Notes: generated by a model not told the origin, from the letters alone. 64,000 nt of DNA from Rhynchopus euleeides (GCA_963210315.1 OY723278.1:1674001-1738000), one strand, 5' to 3'. Shown: positions 46,382-57,171, counted from the stretch's first letter. A program made the numbers and translations.

Positions 46382-46657
46382 CAGCCTACTGCCTACGTTT
46401 TATACAAGATCGGCGCCGACGACACGAAAGACTGTTCGATCTGCGGCGCAACAAGAATCTCCGGTGGGAACAGAACTGAGCGGCAACAGGATGCAATGCA
46501 GGCCCACCTCCGTTGCCCTGCGGCAAGAGCAGTCACATCGATTTCGTTGACAGGGCCTGCTCACTGGTGTGTGACCACAGCAGATGGTGAGCTGCCCCAC
46601 GGCAGAACACCTGGGACGGGGGATGGCTGCGACTGGGCATTACCAAACTCGTCATGA
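46382..46657 (+). pseudogene. BED-type zinc-finger fragment, probable hAT transposon remnant
   Basis: Open frame after an acceptor-like CCCACAG, running to a TGA at 46655-46657. It contains AYVLYKIGADDTKDCSICGA and, about 25 residues on, MQAHLRCP. The C-x2-C, then H-x2-C spacing and the hydrophobic lead-in are those of BED fingers, which are common at hAT transposase N-termini. No catalytic region follows, so this is read as a relic. It differs from the transposase at 33669-37640 and would come from another family. An exon of an unknown gene is possible. Confidence 0.5.
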
Positions 46658-46960
46658 TGTAGGACTGCGGACAATTGGTCACCGAGAGCAAGTATGGCTC
46701 CCGCTCAGCTCTCACTGAAGCTGAACCAGATGCAAGTGGTGGGGGGAGGAGGGGATCCCAGGGGAGGACAGACCGGTCGGCAACCCACGAGGACTGGCCC
46801 GTCCCAGTCAACAGAAGAACAAAGCAGGAACACCGACGCACCTAAACGTCATACTGAAGTGTGGGAGGAGGAGGCGAGCACAAAAGGGCGTCGGCTACCG
46901 CACGCCCTTTGAGCGCAGCCGACGACGACCGAACCGGCCCCCGGCCGGGAGGTGCGTGTG

Positions 46961-46985
46961 GCGTGGGGGGCGAAGCCCCCCACGC
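46961..46985 (+). repeat. Perfect hairpin, 11-bp stem with GAA loop
   Basis: A 25-nt perfect inverted repeat: stem GCGTGGGGGGC, loop GAA. The tip GCGAAGC is the very stable DNA mini-hairpin known from single-strand studies. A second one lies 10 bp downstream. Confidence 0.9.
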
Positions 46986-46994
46986 AAGGGGGGT

Positions 46995-47015
46995 CCGGGG
47001 GGCGAAGCCCCCCGG
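46995..47015 (+). repeat. Perfect hairpin, 9-bp stem with GAA loop
   Basis: A 21-nt perfect inverted repeat with stem CCGGGGGGC and loop GAA, of the same design as 46961-46985. It looks like a member of a small palindromic repeat family (GGGGGGCGAAGCCCCCC). Confidence 0.9.
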
Positions 47016-47236
47016 AAAAAAATTTGGGGTTTTTTGGCCTATTTTTGGCCATTTTCCGCTGCATTTGTTTGATTTTGGGTCGGGAAAGGTATGGCCAGGA
47101 AGTGGGAAAAATTGGGGAAAAAGTCGGAAATTTTCAGGTTTGCCCATATAAACCATGGGTCACAGATTCCGATTTTTGGGTCAGACTCCAAGTTTGACAC
47201 AAGGGAAAATAGGCAAAAATTTTCACCTATTTTTGG

Positions 47237-47330
47237 TCACCTAAGGGGGGGGGCTTCGCTCCGGGTCACTGACCCAAGCTGACCCAGATTGACCCGGAGC
47301 GAAGCCCCCCATTTTCCTAAGGTGAAAACC
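47237..47330 (+). repeat. Inverted repeat pair with GACCC tandem spacer
   Basis: The 20-bp arm at 47247-47266 (GGGGGGCTTCGCTCCGGGTC; the preceding G-run makes the exact start ambiguous) is perfectly complementary to 47291-47310. It extends imperfectly outward (CACCTAAG against CTAAGGTG). The loop and following sequence to 47395 hold tandem TGACCCAAAT/TGACCCAAGT repeats, and GACCCGGAGCGAAG returns at 47369. This links it to the GAA-loop hairpin family just upstream. Confidence 0.8.
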
Positions 47331-47420
47331 CCCAGGGTGACCCAAATTGACCCAAGTTGACCCAAATTGACCCGGAGCGAAGACCCCCATTGGGCTGATT
47401 TGTAACGGTCAAAAAAATCG

Positions 47421-48190
47421 CTTCCAGAAGGCAGAGAAGGCCTCTGAACACCCCAAAACCATACAGATACCCCCTGAGGTAGGTTCCTGAGTGGTTTTTA
47501 GTGGTTTGGGAGGCCTTCTGACACCCAGAGGCGGTCTGAAAGAGGTTTCTCGTGGAAAACTTCGATACTTTCCCTAAAAACCCCTTGTTTTTGGGGGCTG
47601 AAATCTACACGAAATATCCGAAATATCACCCAAAATCGTCACCAAAATGAAGAATTCCACGCGGAAGTGATTCCGGCAGACCAAAATGGGTGGAATACCC
47701 TGTTTTCGGGTCAAAAATGCGGCTTTTTCCCAGAATTTTCGGGAATTTCCGGGACCGTCACAGTAGCGTCACAGTAACCCCCTAATTTTCAGCTGTTTTG
47801 GCACGGTTCGAGATATGGTCTCCAGAAGGCAGAGAAGGCCTCCAAACACCCCACAACCACACAGATACCCCCAGAGGTAGGTTACTGGGTGGTTTTTAGT
47901 GGTTTTGGTGGCCTTGTGACGCCCAGAGGCGGTCTGAAAGAGGTTTCTCGTGGGGGGCCCCCCCATAACCCCACAAATCCCTTGCTTTTAGGGGGTGTGA
48001 CCAGGGTGGGCATGAATCACCCAAACTATCAGCCAAAATCGTCACCAAAGTGAAAAATTCCGGTCGCAGTTGATTCCGGGAGCCCAAATTGGGCGGAGTA
48101 CCCTGTGTTCGGGTCAAAACTACGGAATATTTCCGTGATATCCACATGTGCAAACGGCCAGTCACAGTCGCGTAACAGTAGCCCCCCTAG
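47421..48190 (+). repeat. Two-copy tandem repeat, period about 398 bp
   Basis: The segment beginning TCCAGAAGGCAGAGAAGG at 47423 recurs at 47821, and later landmarks keep the spacing (CCAAAATCGTCACCAAA near 47630 and 48032; GTCACAGTAG-type ends near 47755 and 48165). The copies are diverged (roughly 80% by eye). No ORF is shared. Nature unknown. Confidence 0.8.
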
Positions 48191-48287
48191 CATATACAGG
48201 CAAAGTGGGCACACACTATGAAATGAACATGGCATCAGGTGCAGTGCCCGCAGAAGAGACCCACGTGTGACACCGGTGTGTCTGTAG

Positions 48288-48600
48288 GACGAACAGGGGC
48301 TGGGAGAAGGCGGCAAACAGCATGGTGACGATGACAGGGCAAAACTCTGGAACGAGAAAACGAGCTCGCACAAGCACACTCAGCTGCAGCCGAGATCCGA
48401 CACCCGGGCAGACAGTCTGGCAGAATTCAATGTTGCCAGACTCAAGAATCACCAAGAAGGGATTCTGAATCTATTCACGAGGAATGAACTCCAGGAATTT
48501 GCAGCAGCACTAGGTGCTGAGGTCCCATCCATACTCAAACGTGGGTTTGTGAATTTCCTGGGTGATATACAGGAGAAAAGCGACCTAACGGAGGGGCTTT
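48288..48600 (+). CDS. Possible orphan exon, unknown protein
   Basis: After an acceptor-like TGTCTGTAG the frame is open for about 100 codons. It has a non-repetitive composition ending in an amphipathic stretch (ILNLFTRNELQEFAAALGAE, then a helix to NFLGDIQEKSDLTEG) before low-quality sequence. Nothing recognisable. It could be an exon of an unseen gene, a transposon relic, or chance. Its phase (0) would fit the missing last exon of the channel gene, but it shows no similarity to the paralogue's last exon, so I do not join it. Confidence 0.22.
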
Positions 48601-48784
48601 TTCCGGCAAAAATACCCGAAAAACCCCCCAAAAAGCTGGAAAATTGGGGTGGAAAGGTGGGAAACAGGTGGGAGAGACCCACAAAAGTCATTTGGTGGTG
48701 TTTTGGGGGGTATTTTGGACCCAAAAATTGAAAAAATGGCCAAAATTTGGTTTTGTGACAGAAAATCGGGGGCTATGCAGGGGC

Positions 48785-48872
48785 CTATGGGGGGGGGGGT
48801 GCAGGGGCTGGGGTAATTTTCTGGGGGGTCGTGAACGTCGGGGGGGGGGTAGGGGGGGGGGGGGGGGGGCTG
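48785..48872 (+). other. G-run cluster, potential G-quadruplex
   Basis: Several runs of 8 or more G within 90 bp (GGGGGGGGGGG, GGGGGGGGGG, then two further long runs), on one strand. Surrounding sequence 48600-49100 has no gene. Such runs are prone to secondary structure and to sequencing error. Confidence 0.7.
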
Positions 48873-49129
48873 GCGTGCAGGGTGCAGGCAGCGCGCGCAA
48901 ATGCGACCTGTTTCCGGGTGCCCGCGCGCTCCCGGCGACCGTGCACCCTGGGTGCACGGGTTTGGGCTGAATCTGGGTGACGTACGAGTAGGGCTCCCAC
49001 CCTGAAAATGGGCTATCTGCAGTCACTCCAGGGACCTGACATCACCTGAAAGTGACCCAAAAGTGCGGAATCTTCGACTCGCGGAATCGCGATTGACCCC
49101 TTCCATTGCACTCTTTGGGCTCTGTGCGG

Positions 49130-50230
49130 ATCGTAGTGGGGTCACACTGTGGGTCTAGGTGCCAAGCTTCACCCATGAAATGTGGGTCTAGTTCAGGGGC
49201 TGGTCATAGGAGACTGTGATGGGAGGCCGAGAGTCAGCCAGCCCACCCACCCAGCGGGACCCCCTCCTCGGGTGTTCCGAAACCCCGTTCTTTTGAATAT
49301 TTGGAATCTGTGCGCATCGTAGTGGGGTCACTTTGTAGGTCTAGGTGACAAGCTTTGTCCATGAAATGTGGCTCTGGTTCAGGGGCTGGTCATGGGTGAA
49401 GGTGACTGGGAGTAACACACCATGCCACCCCACCCAGCCACCCACCCAGCGGGACCCCCTCCTCAGGTGTTCCAAAACCCCGTTCTTTTGAACGTTTGAA
49501 ACTTTTGCGGATCGTAGGGGGCCCTCGCTACCAGTCACAGCTCGTCACAGCTCGTCAGTCAGTGCGGGAAAGTGGGCCGCGGCTCACTTTTTCTCACTCA
49601 GTCACACTTGGTAGCGAGGGCCCCCGTAGTGAGTCATTTTATAGGTCTATGTGACAAACATCGTCCATGAAATGTGACTCTGGTTCAGGGGCTGGTCCGA
49701 AGAGAAAGTGACTGAGGTAGCCACACGGCCGAGAGGGGGGCCGAGAGTCAGCCAGCCCACCCACCCAGCGGGACCCCTCCACGAGTGTTCCAAAACCCCG
49801 TTCTTTTGAACGTTTGAAACTTTTGCGGATCGTAGTGGGGTCACACTGTGGGTCTAGGTGCTCAGCTTCACCCATGAAAAAGCGGTCTGGTTCAGGGGCT
49901 GGTTATGGGTGAAGGGTGACTGGGTGACACACACCATGACACCCCACCCCACCCAGCGGGACCCCCTCCTCGGGTATTCCAAAACCCCTTTCTTTTGAAC
50001 GTTTGGAATTTGTGCGGATCACAGTGGGGTCACTTTGATGGTGTGTGAGCCAAGTATCACCCATGAAACACGGGTCTGGTTCAGGGACTGGTCGTGGGAG
50101 AAGGTGGCTGGGAGGCAGCCAGTCCACTACACCCCACCTACCCACCCAGCGGGACCCCCCCCTCGGATTTTCCAAAAACCCGTTCTTTTGAACGTTTGGA
50201 ATCTGTGCGGATCGCAATGGGGTCATTTTG
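49130..50230 (+). repeat. Six-copy tandem repeat, period about 185-210 bp
   Basis: The landmark GTAGTGGGGTCAC or a variant occurs near 49136, 49320, 49627, 49834, 50022 and 50214. Each is followed by a CACCCATGAAA-type box, a TTCAGGGGCTGGTC box, a CACCCAGCGGGACCCC box and CGTTCTTTTGAACGTTTGGA. The larger gap between copies 2 and 3 is explained by the 107-bp insertion at 49518. CGTTCTTTTGAACG is itself a short palindrome. No coding potential. Confidence 0.88.
49518..49624. mobile_element. 107-bp MITE with 16-bp perfect TIRs
   Basis: The ends GGGGCCCTCGCTACCA and its exact complement bound 107 bp. The element interrupts one unit of the surrounding tandem repeat, whose other copies give the empty site. 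CGTAG is duplicated on both sides (49513-49517 and 49625-49629), a 5-bp target duplication. The interior has CAGCTCGT and GTCAGTCAG short repeats and no ORF. It is too small to code and must move with a partner's transposase. Confidence 0.88.
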
Positions 50231-50293
50231 GCCATGGGGTGCCCATTTACACCTATTACTGGGGAACATCAATTGGGTGAAAGTACCACCTCC

Positions 50294-52380
50294 TGACCCC
50301 CCCCCCCCCCCTAGGCATAGTGCCCCAAACATATGTTTTGGGCCAGAATATTCCAGAATATTTTTTTATGTTTGCAACTTTCAAAAAATATTTTCAAAAA
50401 TATTTTTGCCAAAAAATATTCCAAAATATTTTTTCTATGCTCAGCAAAAAATGGATTTTTTGCTGAAAAAAATTTCCGGCCAATTTTATGGCCGGAAGTG
50501 GGCCCACCCACGACGGGAGGAAAAAAGAGTGAACGGGCAGCATGCCGTTCCTCTTTTTCCCCCCGTGAGGGTGGGCCCCCCCCTGCCAGGCAAGGTGAAA
50601 AAATGAAGAAACGGGCAGCATGCCGTTCTACATTTTTCCTTGCAAGGCAGGGAGGGCGCCCCCCATGCCAGACAGCAGCCACCCCTGGAGGGGCAACAAC
50701 TGACGGGCATGGGGGAACGAGGTGGGTCTGGACCCGACACCGCCACCACACGCGCAGTGCACCTTTCGGATACACTGTCGTGAGTGGGGTGTGGGCAGTT
50801 CCCCTATCCTGTGAGCTCCTTTCGGACGAAGAGGTGCAGCGGTTATCTGCAACCTTCGTCCTGGACTTGCCTCGGGGGGAACGCCACGGTTTACCGCGGG
50901 TCCCGACGAGGGCACTCAGGCAGGATCTTCACGCCACCCCGCACCGAGGTCCCTTCTCACGCGGCGTGTCTCCCAGGTTCATGGCGGCGTCATCAGGTCA
51001 GGCTTTGTAGTCTCTACACCATCAGTAGTAAGGGAAATCCTAAAACCATACATGAAATCCACCTTTTGGGCCGCTGGTGTACGAGGCTTGTTCCTCCAAT
51101 TGAATCATGTTTGCTGTGTCAGGCAATATCAATACAGCCGCTGAAAGAAGTCGAGGTGTTGTGGATCTGCTGCTCACAGGAAGGATTCAGGGTGGATCAC
51201 AAGACTGACCACCCTCTTTCCTTTGTCAAGTACCCTGTAAAACATCAGAACACCAAGTATCTTTCAACACTACATGTTCAAGAGTGGAATCAGTGGAATC
51301 GGAAGGGGTCACACCCGACCACACGGACACAGTTCCCGCGACTAATAAATGCCGAGAGTTCCGGTGTCCGACCACCTGGTATTACTTGGCTCCATCCACC
51401 CAGTCATTACGAGGGGGCGTCCCTTGAAGCCAGTTCCGCAGAACTCAGACCCCCTTAAAACCAATGTCCTGTGTAGACAACTACTTAGCCTGCCTGATGA
51501 CGACACCAATTCGCTGGGAGAGACGCCGCGGTCCAGGACCCCAATGGGGATGACGTGGCATTGTTTGACCGAATCGGTTGTGTAAGTGTGTAGCCCCCTC
51601 CGCCCTCTGTCCCTCCCCCCAGGGTGGTGTGTGGAGGCGAGAAGCGCAAGCATGCACAGCAAAAAAGTGCGGAGCCCTGCAATCAAGACAACAAGCGATG
51701 GGATGGGGCACATGACCTTGCACGGGGGTGGGGGGCAGAAGAAACCAGACACATGATTTGACCAACTGAATCGTGCTAGCTAAACTCCAGAAAGAAGTGT
51801 CTTTTTTTCGTTGAACGCAGCCAAATGAAGAGCGTAACCTGTTTTTTGGCGCACAAAGTGCTAGCACGAACATGATGATGTTGGTCTTCTGGTTATGTCT
51901 AATTTATTCGACTTAACGTGTATGCAAGCAGGCTGGGGTTTCGGGCAGAAAAATGGCGAACATTGTCTGGAAACCCCGAAAAACCACCCAGAAATGGCCA
52001 GAACCCGGTTTTTGGTCCCATTTTCCATGTGAAAAATCGATATTTTTGGGATTTTTCAAAAAAAAAATTCGAAAAGGGTCCCCCTATAAATCGCCGGATT
52101 AGGAAGGTTTTTTCCAACATATTTTTATATTTTTGAAAATATTTTTTTATGTTTGGAATATTTTCAACATATTTTTTTATGTTTGGAATATTTTCAAAAT
52201 ATTTCCGAAATATAAAAATATTTTCGAAATATTTTCAAAATATTTCCAAAATATAAAAATATTTTGGAAATATTTTCGAAAAATATAAAAATATTTTTTT
52301 ATGCGAAAATGAAACATATTTTTGGCAAAAATATATGTTTATGAAAAATATGTTTGGGGGCCCATGCCTAGGGGGGGTCA
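50294..52380. mobile_element. AT-ended TIR element, about 2.1 kb, no intact transposase
   Basis: The left end TGACCCC...CTAGGCATAG with CCCCAAACATATG nearby matches the reverse complement of the right end (TGACCCCCCCTAGGCATGG with CCCCCAAACATAT). The subterminal parts (50330-50480 and 52110-52350) are packed with AAAATATTTTT-type repeats. The middle (50500-51750) is of normal base composition. It has short open stretches that change frame (for example LKEVEVLWICCSQEGFRVDH near 51140), as expected of a decayed ORF. The superfamily cannot be named and no clear target duplication is seen. Confidence 0.5.
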
Positions 52381-52389
52381 AATGGGGGT

Positions 52390-53488
52390 GACAAACACGA
52401 TTTTTCAAAAAACCGGCGCAGAGGCCCCAAAGCCCCCGTAAACCCTCCAAACCCCCCCAGATCGGTCCGGAAACCCATCGAACCCCACTTTTCCACCATT
52501 CCGGGCACCTCAGGTGCCCGAATTGGGGTACCTAAATTTTGTGCCACCGTTTGGTACCGTACAGTGCCACTGTGTGGGAGGTTGGAAAAGAAAATGCCCC
52601 AACACACCACATCTGAGGGTTGCAATGCATGTTGCTTGCCAACCACGTCATCCGGTGGGTGTCAGGCGCTATGTAGGTGGCATTAGCCAGGTCTTCGATG
52701 TGTTCTGGCTTGTATATATACCTCCCTGCCTGCGGCACAGGCACTGCCTTTGTCCCCCACACCAGCCACAGAGAGCGTATTGTACTCGGTCCACGGTTGC
52801 TGATTCATTGTGATGCGTTGTATCCTCGAGTGAACGTCACACACTAGTGGCACCACCACCCGCCATCCGAGAGCTGTATTGACTTTGCGCGCTTCCGTTG
52901 TATTCACCTCGCCACGCATATTGCACCGTTCAGTACCAGTGCTCTTGGGCCAGGCAAAGTAGACCGCAGCAACTACCAATTCTGGCACAATGGGTACCAC
53001 GACAGCGCACTTCATGTGTTCCCGGAATGTACAGCTCGTGTTGCAACAGTCGTTGTCAACACATCCCGGTTGTGGAGCACTGCTGCACAGGAATCACACG
53101 ACCATCTGGACTGTTTCGTACCTACAGGCAGCCTCCCGGTGCATGGTGGCAGGGAGGTATATATACAAGCCAGAACACATCGAAGACCTGGCTAATGCCA
53201 CCTACATAGCGCCTGACACCCACCGGATGACGTGGTTGGCAAGCAACATGCATTGCAACCCTCAGATGTGGTGTGTTGGGGCATTTTCTTTTCCAACCTC
53301 CCACACAGTGGCACTGTACGGTACCAAACGGTGGCACAAAATTTAGGTACCCCAATTCGGGCACCTGAGGTGCCCGGAATGGTGGAAAAGTGGGGTTCGA
53401 TGGGTTTCCGGACCGATCTGGGGGGGTTTGGAGGGTTTACGGGGGCTTTGGGGCCTCTGCGCCGGTTTTTTGAAAAATCGTGTTTGTC
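52390..53488. mobile_element. Foldback element with perfect 341-bp arms
   Basis: 52390-52730 and 53148-53488 are exact reverse complements as far as I can read, with equal length and no mismatch found. They enclose a 417-bp unique spacer without an ORF. The arms end GACAAACACGATTTTT. Beyond them GGGGGGGTCAAATG (about 52371) and CATTTGACCCCCC (about 53506) are also inverted, separated from the arms by unlike spacers. Each arm contains a palindrome, GGGCACCT..AGGTGCCC. Identical arms imply recent formation or gene conversion. The element abuts the preceding one. Confidence 0.85.
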
Positions 53489-53505
53489 CACGTAAAAGGG
53501 TGGCA

Positions 53506-54080
53506 TTTGACCCCCCCTACCCCCCCCCCCCCCCCCCACCCCCCCCCCCCGGAGGAAATCCGTGAACTACCAAAAATCCTTACCCCAGGGCCTGGGGGGG
53601 TGGTGGTCTGCGCCATCGCAAGCCATTGCTGCTCCATTTTGTGCGAGAAGACAACCCCACACCCTGCTTCAGCACCACCACCCCCACCCCCACCCCCCCC
53701 CCCCCACTGCCGCTCCACCACACCGCACGCAGGAAACATACAAACCGGGGGCCGCCATGGGATCGGCGAGCCCAGGCACCCTCAGTGCTGTGTCAACGGG
53801 TTCACCACCAGCGTCACCAATCGTTGTGTGAGTCGGTGCCGATGGATGTACAGCCGCGGGGACCTATTGTGGTTGTGCGTCACGAGTCGGGGTTCTCTTT
53901 CATCTGTTGATCCCTTTTGAGCGGGTTAAGTAACCACCGATCCCACTAGCCCCTCCCCGGGGTCGGTTCTCAACTGTAACCACATGATTGCCAGCAGCAA
54001 ACGGTGGGCATGGCGGTGGCACGGCAATGCCTTGCTGTGACACCGGCCTTCTTGCACCCCCCCCCCCCCCTAGGGGACCA
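53506..54080 (+). other. C-rich spacer, no gene seen
   Basis: Several C-tracts of 9-17 bases (53513-53552, 53692-53706, 54056-54070), a Pro-rich pseudo-frame created by CCACCC repeats, and otherwise unique sequence. I find no supported gene. Confidence 0.5.
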
Positions 54081-54179
54081 GATGTACTTGAAAAAATTGT
54101 AATAAAAATTTTTCCGACCCCAAACAAGGGTTATTGGCACCTAAAATGGGTGTACCCGCCTCAAAAATATGTCTGGGGA

Positions 54180-55187
54180 CCCAATGAAACCGGTTTTTCA
54201 CACTTAGTCGCCCATTTTCGGCCCGAATTTTTGAAAAATCGGTGAAAAAAGGGGGTTTCGCCCATTATGGGCAAAATCCCGATTTTCATGAAAAAATGAC
54301 AAAATCGGGGCAACTAGACCCCATTTTGGGTGGTTTTCGGGTGAAAAACGTACCCTAGACATCCCTGGGGTACATTGTATACCCTCCAGGGCCTCTAGGA
54401 CCAGTAGAATCACGTGAAAATGTGTTTTTTTACCCAAAAAAAGGACCCTGCAACCACCCTGCACACATCCTGCAACCATGTTGCAGGCACACAATAACCC
54501 AATAACCACCCAGAAACCACTGAGCCTGCCCTATAAGGGGTGTATGGGCCTGTCGGAACAGGTTTTCTACACCGAGTTGCCCAAATTCGGTCCGAGAATT
54601 TGAAAAAAACTGTGAAGAACGGGGAATTTGCCCGTGTGTGGTAAAAGTCCTAATTTTTATGAAAAAATGACAAAATCGGGGCGACTAGACCCCATTTTGG
54701 GTGGTTTTCGGGTGAAAAACGTACCCTAGGCATCCCTGGGGTACATTGTATACCATCCAGGGCCTCTAGGACCAGTAGAAGTGTGTGAAAATGCCTTTTT
54801 TTTACCCAAAAAAAGGACCCTGCAACGATGTTGGAGGACCCTGCACACATCCTGCAGCCATGTTGTAGGCACCCTATAACCCTATAACCACCCAGAAACC
54901 ACTGGGAATGCCCTAAAAGGGGTGTATGGGCCTGTCGGAACAGGTTTTCTCCACCGAATTGCCCAAATTCGGTCCGATATTTTGAAAAAACTGTGAAAAA
55001 TGGGGGTTTCGCCCATGTGGGGTTAATGTCCCAATTTTACAAAAAAATTATAAAATTTGGGCGACTAGACCCCATGTTGGGTGGTTTTCGGGTGAAAAAT
55101 GTACCCTAGGCATCCCTGGGGTACATTGTATACCATCCAGGGCCTCTAGGACCAGTAGAAGTGCGTTAAAATGCACATTTTTACCCA
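54180..55187 (+). repeat. Three-copy tandem repeat, period 371-380 bp
   Basis: GACCCCATTTTGGGTGGTTT (third copy with one change) starts at 54317, 54688 and 55068. It is followed each time by a TACCCTAG..CATCCCTGGGG box, a GGGCCTCTAGGACCAGTAGA box and an AAAAAGGACCCTGCAAC box; the third copy fades after 55190. No ORF is shared between copies. Confidence 0.9.
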
Positions 55188-55434
55188 AAAATGACCCTGC
55201 AACCACCTTGCACAGGACTCACCCCAGAAAAGCGAGAAAAATGCCAAAAAATGGCCAAAAATGAGGGTTGGTGGGCCCAAAAGTGGGTAAAAACCTCCGG
55301 AAATTTATATCCGGAGTGGGTTTGGGGGTGGGTTGGCACTGTTGACCTCCAGACCTGGATATTTCAAAAAAATTACAGTTTTTCTCAAGGACATCTGGGG
55401 GCCTACCCCCCCCCCCCCCTCCCTTAAGGGGACA

Positions 55435-55739
55435 CACCACGGACTAGTCGGGCAGTGACGGGTGGGGTCGACTAGTCGGGACGACGGGTGAAAACTCGAC
55501 AGGCGGCACCCGTCGACTCGACGGGTGGACCCGTCGAGTCGACGGGTGCCACCCGTCGGCACGACGGGTGAACCTGCTGAAACGACGGGTGTTCCAGCCA
55601 TTTCCTGTTGATATGGGCCAATTTCCATTGAAAACTAGGGGAGTACCTTGCATGGCATCAGGTTATTTTTCACGCCGAGCTATCTTCCCTGCACAGACCC
55701 ACCCCCCATTACTTTCCATTTACAATTCCTAGTTGGTGA
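55435..55739 (+). repeat. 305-bp terminal inverted repeat, left
   Basis: Starts CACCACGGACTAGTCG. The outer half is built of repeated CGACGGGTG and CACCCGTCG motifs in both orientations (candidate transposase-binding sites); the inner half is unique. Pairs with 58908-59212. Confidence 0.88.
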
Positions 55740-56008
55740 TGGGCCTCAAGTGCATGTGCGACGGCTGTTCTCGTGGATTTTCATTGTTCGAGGGATCTTG
55801 ACTCTGACAAACTGTGTCAGTTTGACGGAGCAACCTACTTCATGAAGCTGATCACTTTTCTGCCAGGCAAATTTTCGCCCCAGCCCCCAACCCTTGCACA
55901 ACCCACAAGGCAGTCTCCAAGATACCGTACCCTCATCATCACCCAGGCCAAGATACCCCAAGATACCATCATCACCACCCAGGCCACCCAGACGAGCCAC
56001 ACCAATCA

Positions 56009-57169
56009 ATGCCAGCGGCAAAGCGTACTGCAGCGCAGGCCCTCGCCAGCGCTGTGGACATGACGGTGTTTGTACGTGCTTGGATCAACACGTATGTTGT
56101 CGAGCGTGATGCTGATGGGTTGAGCCACATGGCCCTGAAGCAGCTTCTCGGCAAGCTGACGGATACTACCATCAAGTCGACTGATCCCATCATCAGTCTT
56201 GCCCTGTACAAAAAGTATGAGAAGGTGGGGGGTGGGGTGATCAGCAAGTCGACCGCGAAGGATGGTCGCACGATGTACGCTGCCCGTGTCAATAGCGGGT
56301 CAGACATCGAGTTTGTCGGGTTGGGCCTCCGGAAGAGCAACGGGAAGGACCACCCGACAGGGCTCAAGGAGATGGCCGACGCCTGCCCCGCGGCACTGCA
56401 GCTATGGTGAAGCTGTACGAGGCGGAGAAGAAACAGGCACAGAAGACCCAGCAGAGCAGGCTGGCCGTAGGCATTTTCGACGGTGCCTTCGCAACACGGT
56501 TGGTGACAGTTGCCGATAAGCAGAAGGATGAGTACAGAACGTGGTTCACGTTCAACTTCCTGAAGCAAATCGCAAGAGTGCAGAGAGGGGTTTTCGAAAA
56601 GGCGAACGTGATGTTTCGGCTCGCCTGCTTAGGGTAGCAGGGGACCATCTTGAGCTGTGGTCGGCATTTAGTAAGATGGGGTCATCTTCGCACAGGAGCG
56701 CGTTTTGTACCACACCACGAAATGACTGGTTGAAACAGCTCCACGCCTGCCACAGGGCTAGCATCCAGGAACTTCATGAAGCTGGGTTTGAGAGCCTGTA
56801 CGCAGGGGTCACCCCCCCCTGCACGACATAAACGGGTTCATCGCAATACTCGCAGAGATCTTGCCTGATGGACCTGCCGTGCAGAAGGCTGTCCTTGGCA
56901 GCTCAACGTGTTCCAACATGACGGGAAACCAGGCCAGAGATGTTCTGAGTCGCTTACTCACCATTACCAAGACGAAGGGGGTGCAGCATCTACTCTGTAT
57001 TGCAATGGAAATGCTTGTGCATTTCCGCTACAACGACATCCCCATCAAGTACCACCAGGAGGGAAAGTGCGCGAAAGAGTTCATCTTCTCGCTCATCGCA
57101 ATGCACATCCTTGTGTTTGTCCTGGAGTGGGTGTCACCTGGGAGAACATCCGAGGGGCGTGGTGTTACA
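56009..57169 (+). pseudogene. Frame-shifted ORF of the TIR element, unknown protein
   Basis: Coding-like sequence switches frame several times. 56009-56400 reads MPAAKRTAAQALASAVDMTV onward. Frame +1 continues at about 56407 (KLYEAEKKQAQKTQQSRLAV). Another frame takes over at about 56628 (RVAGDHLELWSAFSKMGSSS). 56838-57169 reads FIAILAEILPDGPAVQKAVL to VSPGRTSEGRGVT. One switch sits at an eight-C run, as expected of indel decay, though short introns cannot be excluded. In sum about 380 residues, mostly helical, with no motif I recognise. It is likely the element's own gene, interrupted at its end by the nested insertion. Confidence 0.5.
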
Positions 57170-57171
57170 TA

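Noticed and set aside
50333-51458. Genes inside the 2.1-kb AT-ended element
   Set aside because: Open frames are short, overlap in different frames and show no conserved motif. At best it is a decayed ORF.
52514-53364. Matching ORFs on both strands of the foldback element
   Set aside because: They are mirror images of the inverted arms, not genes.
53480-53920. Pro/His-rich ORFs
   Set aside because: Produced by C-tracts and CCACCC repeats; several frames are open equally.
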